Below are positions 42,710 through 42,761 of a DNA stretch of 42,761 nt, piece by piece. The notes beneath the pieces are model-generated. The model was not told where the DNA came from. It ran no database searches and worked only from the letters and a program-made list of their open reading frames with translations. The position numbers were made by a program, and so were the translations under genes. Each line of letters starts with the position of its first letter. The stretch's first letter is position 1. Source of the stretch: Thermoflexales bacterium (GTDB lineage Bacteria; Chloroflexota; Anaerolineae; B4-G1; DUEL01); NCBI GenBank assembly GCA_014360895.1, contig JACIWQ010000014.1, forward strand, positions 1 to 42,761, written 5' to 3'.

Positions 42710-42761
42710 GCACAAACCACACCGCAGCAGGAAGACCTCCCTCGGGGTGAGGCAGCCCTCA

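Noticed and set aside
42614-42761. Cobalamin or NiCo riboswitch upstream of cooT
   Set aside because: Neither the conserved B12-box type core nor the NiCo conserved loops are visible. Only a generic hairpin can be supported.
1-42761. CRISPR arrays, tRNA or rRNA genes
   Set aside because: No regularly spaced repeats with unique spacers, and no tRNA T-loop or rRNA landmarks, were recognised by eye. A tRNAscan/Infernal run would settle it.

Overview
The window is GC-rich, densely coded bacterial chromosome. Gene content and style suggest a Chloroflexota member of the Anaerolineae/Thermoflexia type: DUF11-, PKD- and PQQ-repeat surface proteins that end in a [YF]LP[LV][VI]xR tail, paired SPFH proteins, LarA, and many short palindromic intergenic repeats. 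This assignment is inference from sequence character, not a database match. I saw no rRNA, tRNA, CRISPR array or phage.

Layout. (1) 161-2475: two glycosyltransferases. (2) 2472-6394: a strong promoter, two membrane SPFH-domain proteins overlapping by ATGA, and a TPR protein. (3) 6395-6782: gene-free stretch with a hairpin repeat and a MITE-like element whose right end carries the prmC start codon. (4) 6775-8291: prmC and tsaC, then a bidirectional terminator. (5) 8373-11372, minus strand: a FabL-like reductase, dnaA and an FmdB-type zinc ribbon. (6) 11657-16142: a LarA-type racemase, a YbjN protein, a CCA-adding-enzyme-like nucleotidyltransferase and a creatininase-family hydrolase, separated by palindromic repeats and recognisable promoters.

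(7) 16394-39156 is the centrepiece, a surface-polymer and surface-protein locus: free-standing acyl carrier protein, FecR-like lipoprotein (frameshifted), a 1955-residue DUF11/PKD protein, AMP-forming acyl ligase, AsnB-type amidotransferase, PP-loop N-acetyl-sugar-amidotransferase-like protein, GT4 transferase, a second large adhesin, a Tat-exported DUF362 protein, a PQQ-propeller protein and a CBM9-like/DNRLRE protein. The enzyme set resembles exosortase-linked loci, but no exosortase or PEP-CTERM tail is present. Instead the four large exported proteins end in [YF]LP[LV][VI]xR, and the DUF362 protein has the same motif just after its Tat signal. I consider this the best candidate for an undescribed system.

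(8) 39343-40260: a GT2 transferase. (9) 40533-42613, minus strand: a nickel/cobalt operon of CooT, a methyltransferase, a Cys/His-rich protein and a CbiO-type ATPase, behind a structured leader at the window edge.

Most intergenic gaps hold a different inverted-repeat 'word', so repeats shape many gene boundaries, including one start codon and one missing ribosome-binding site.
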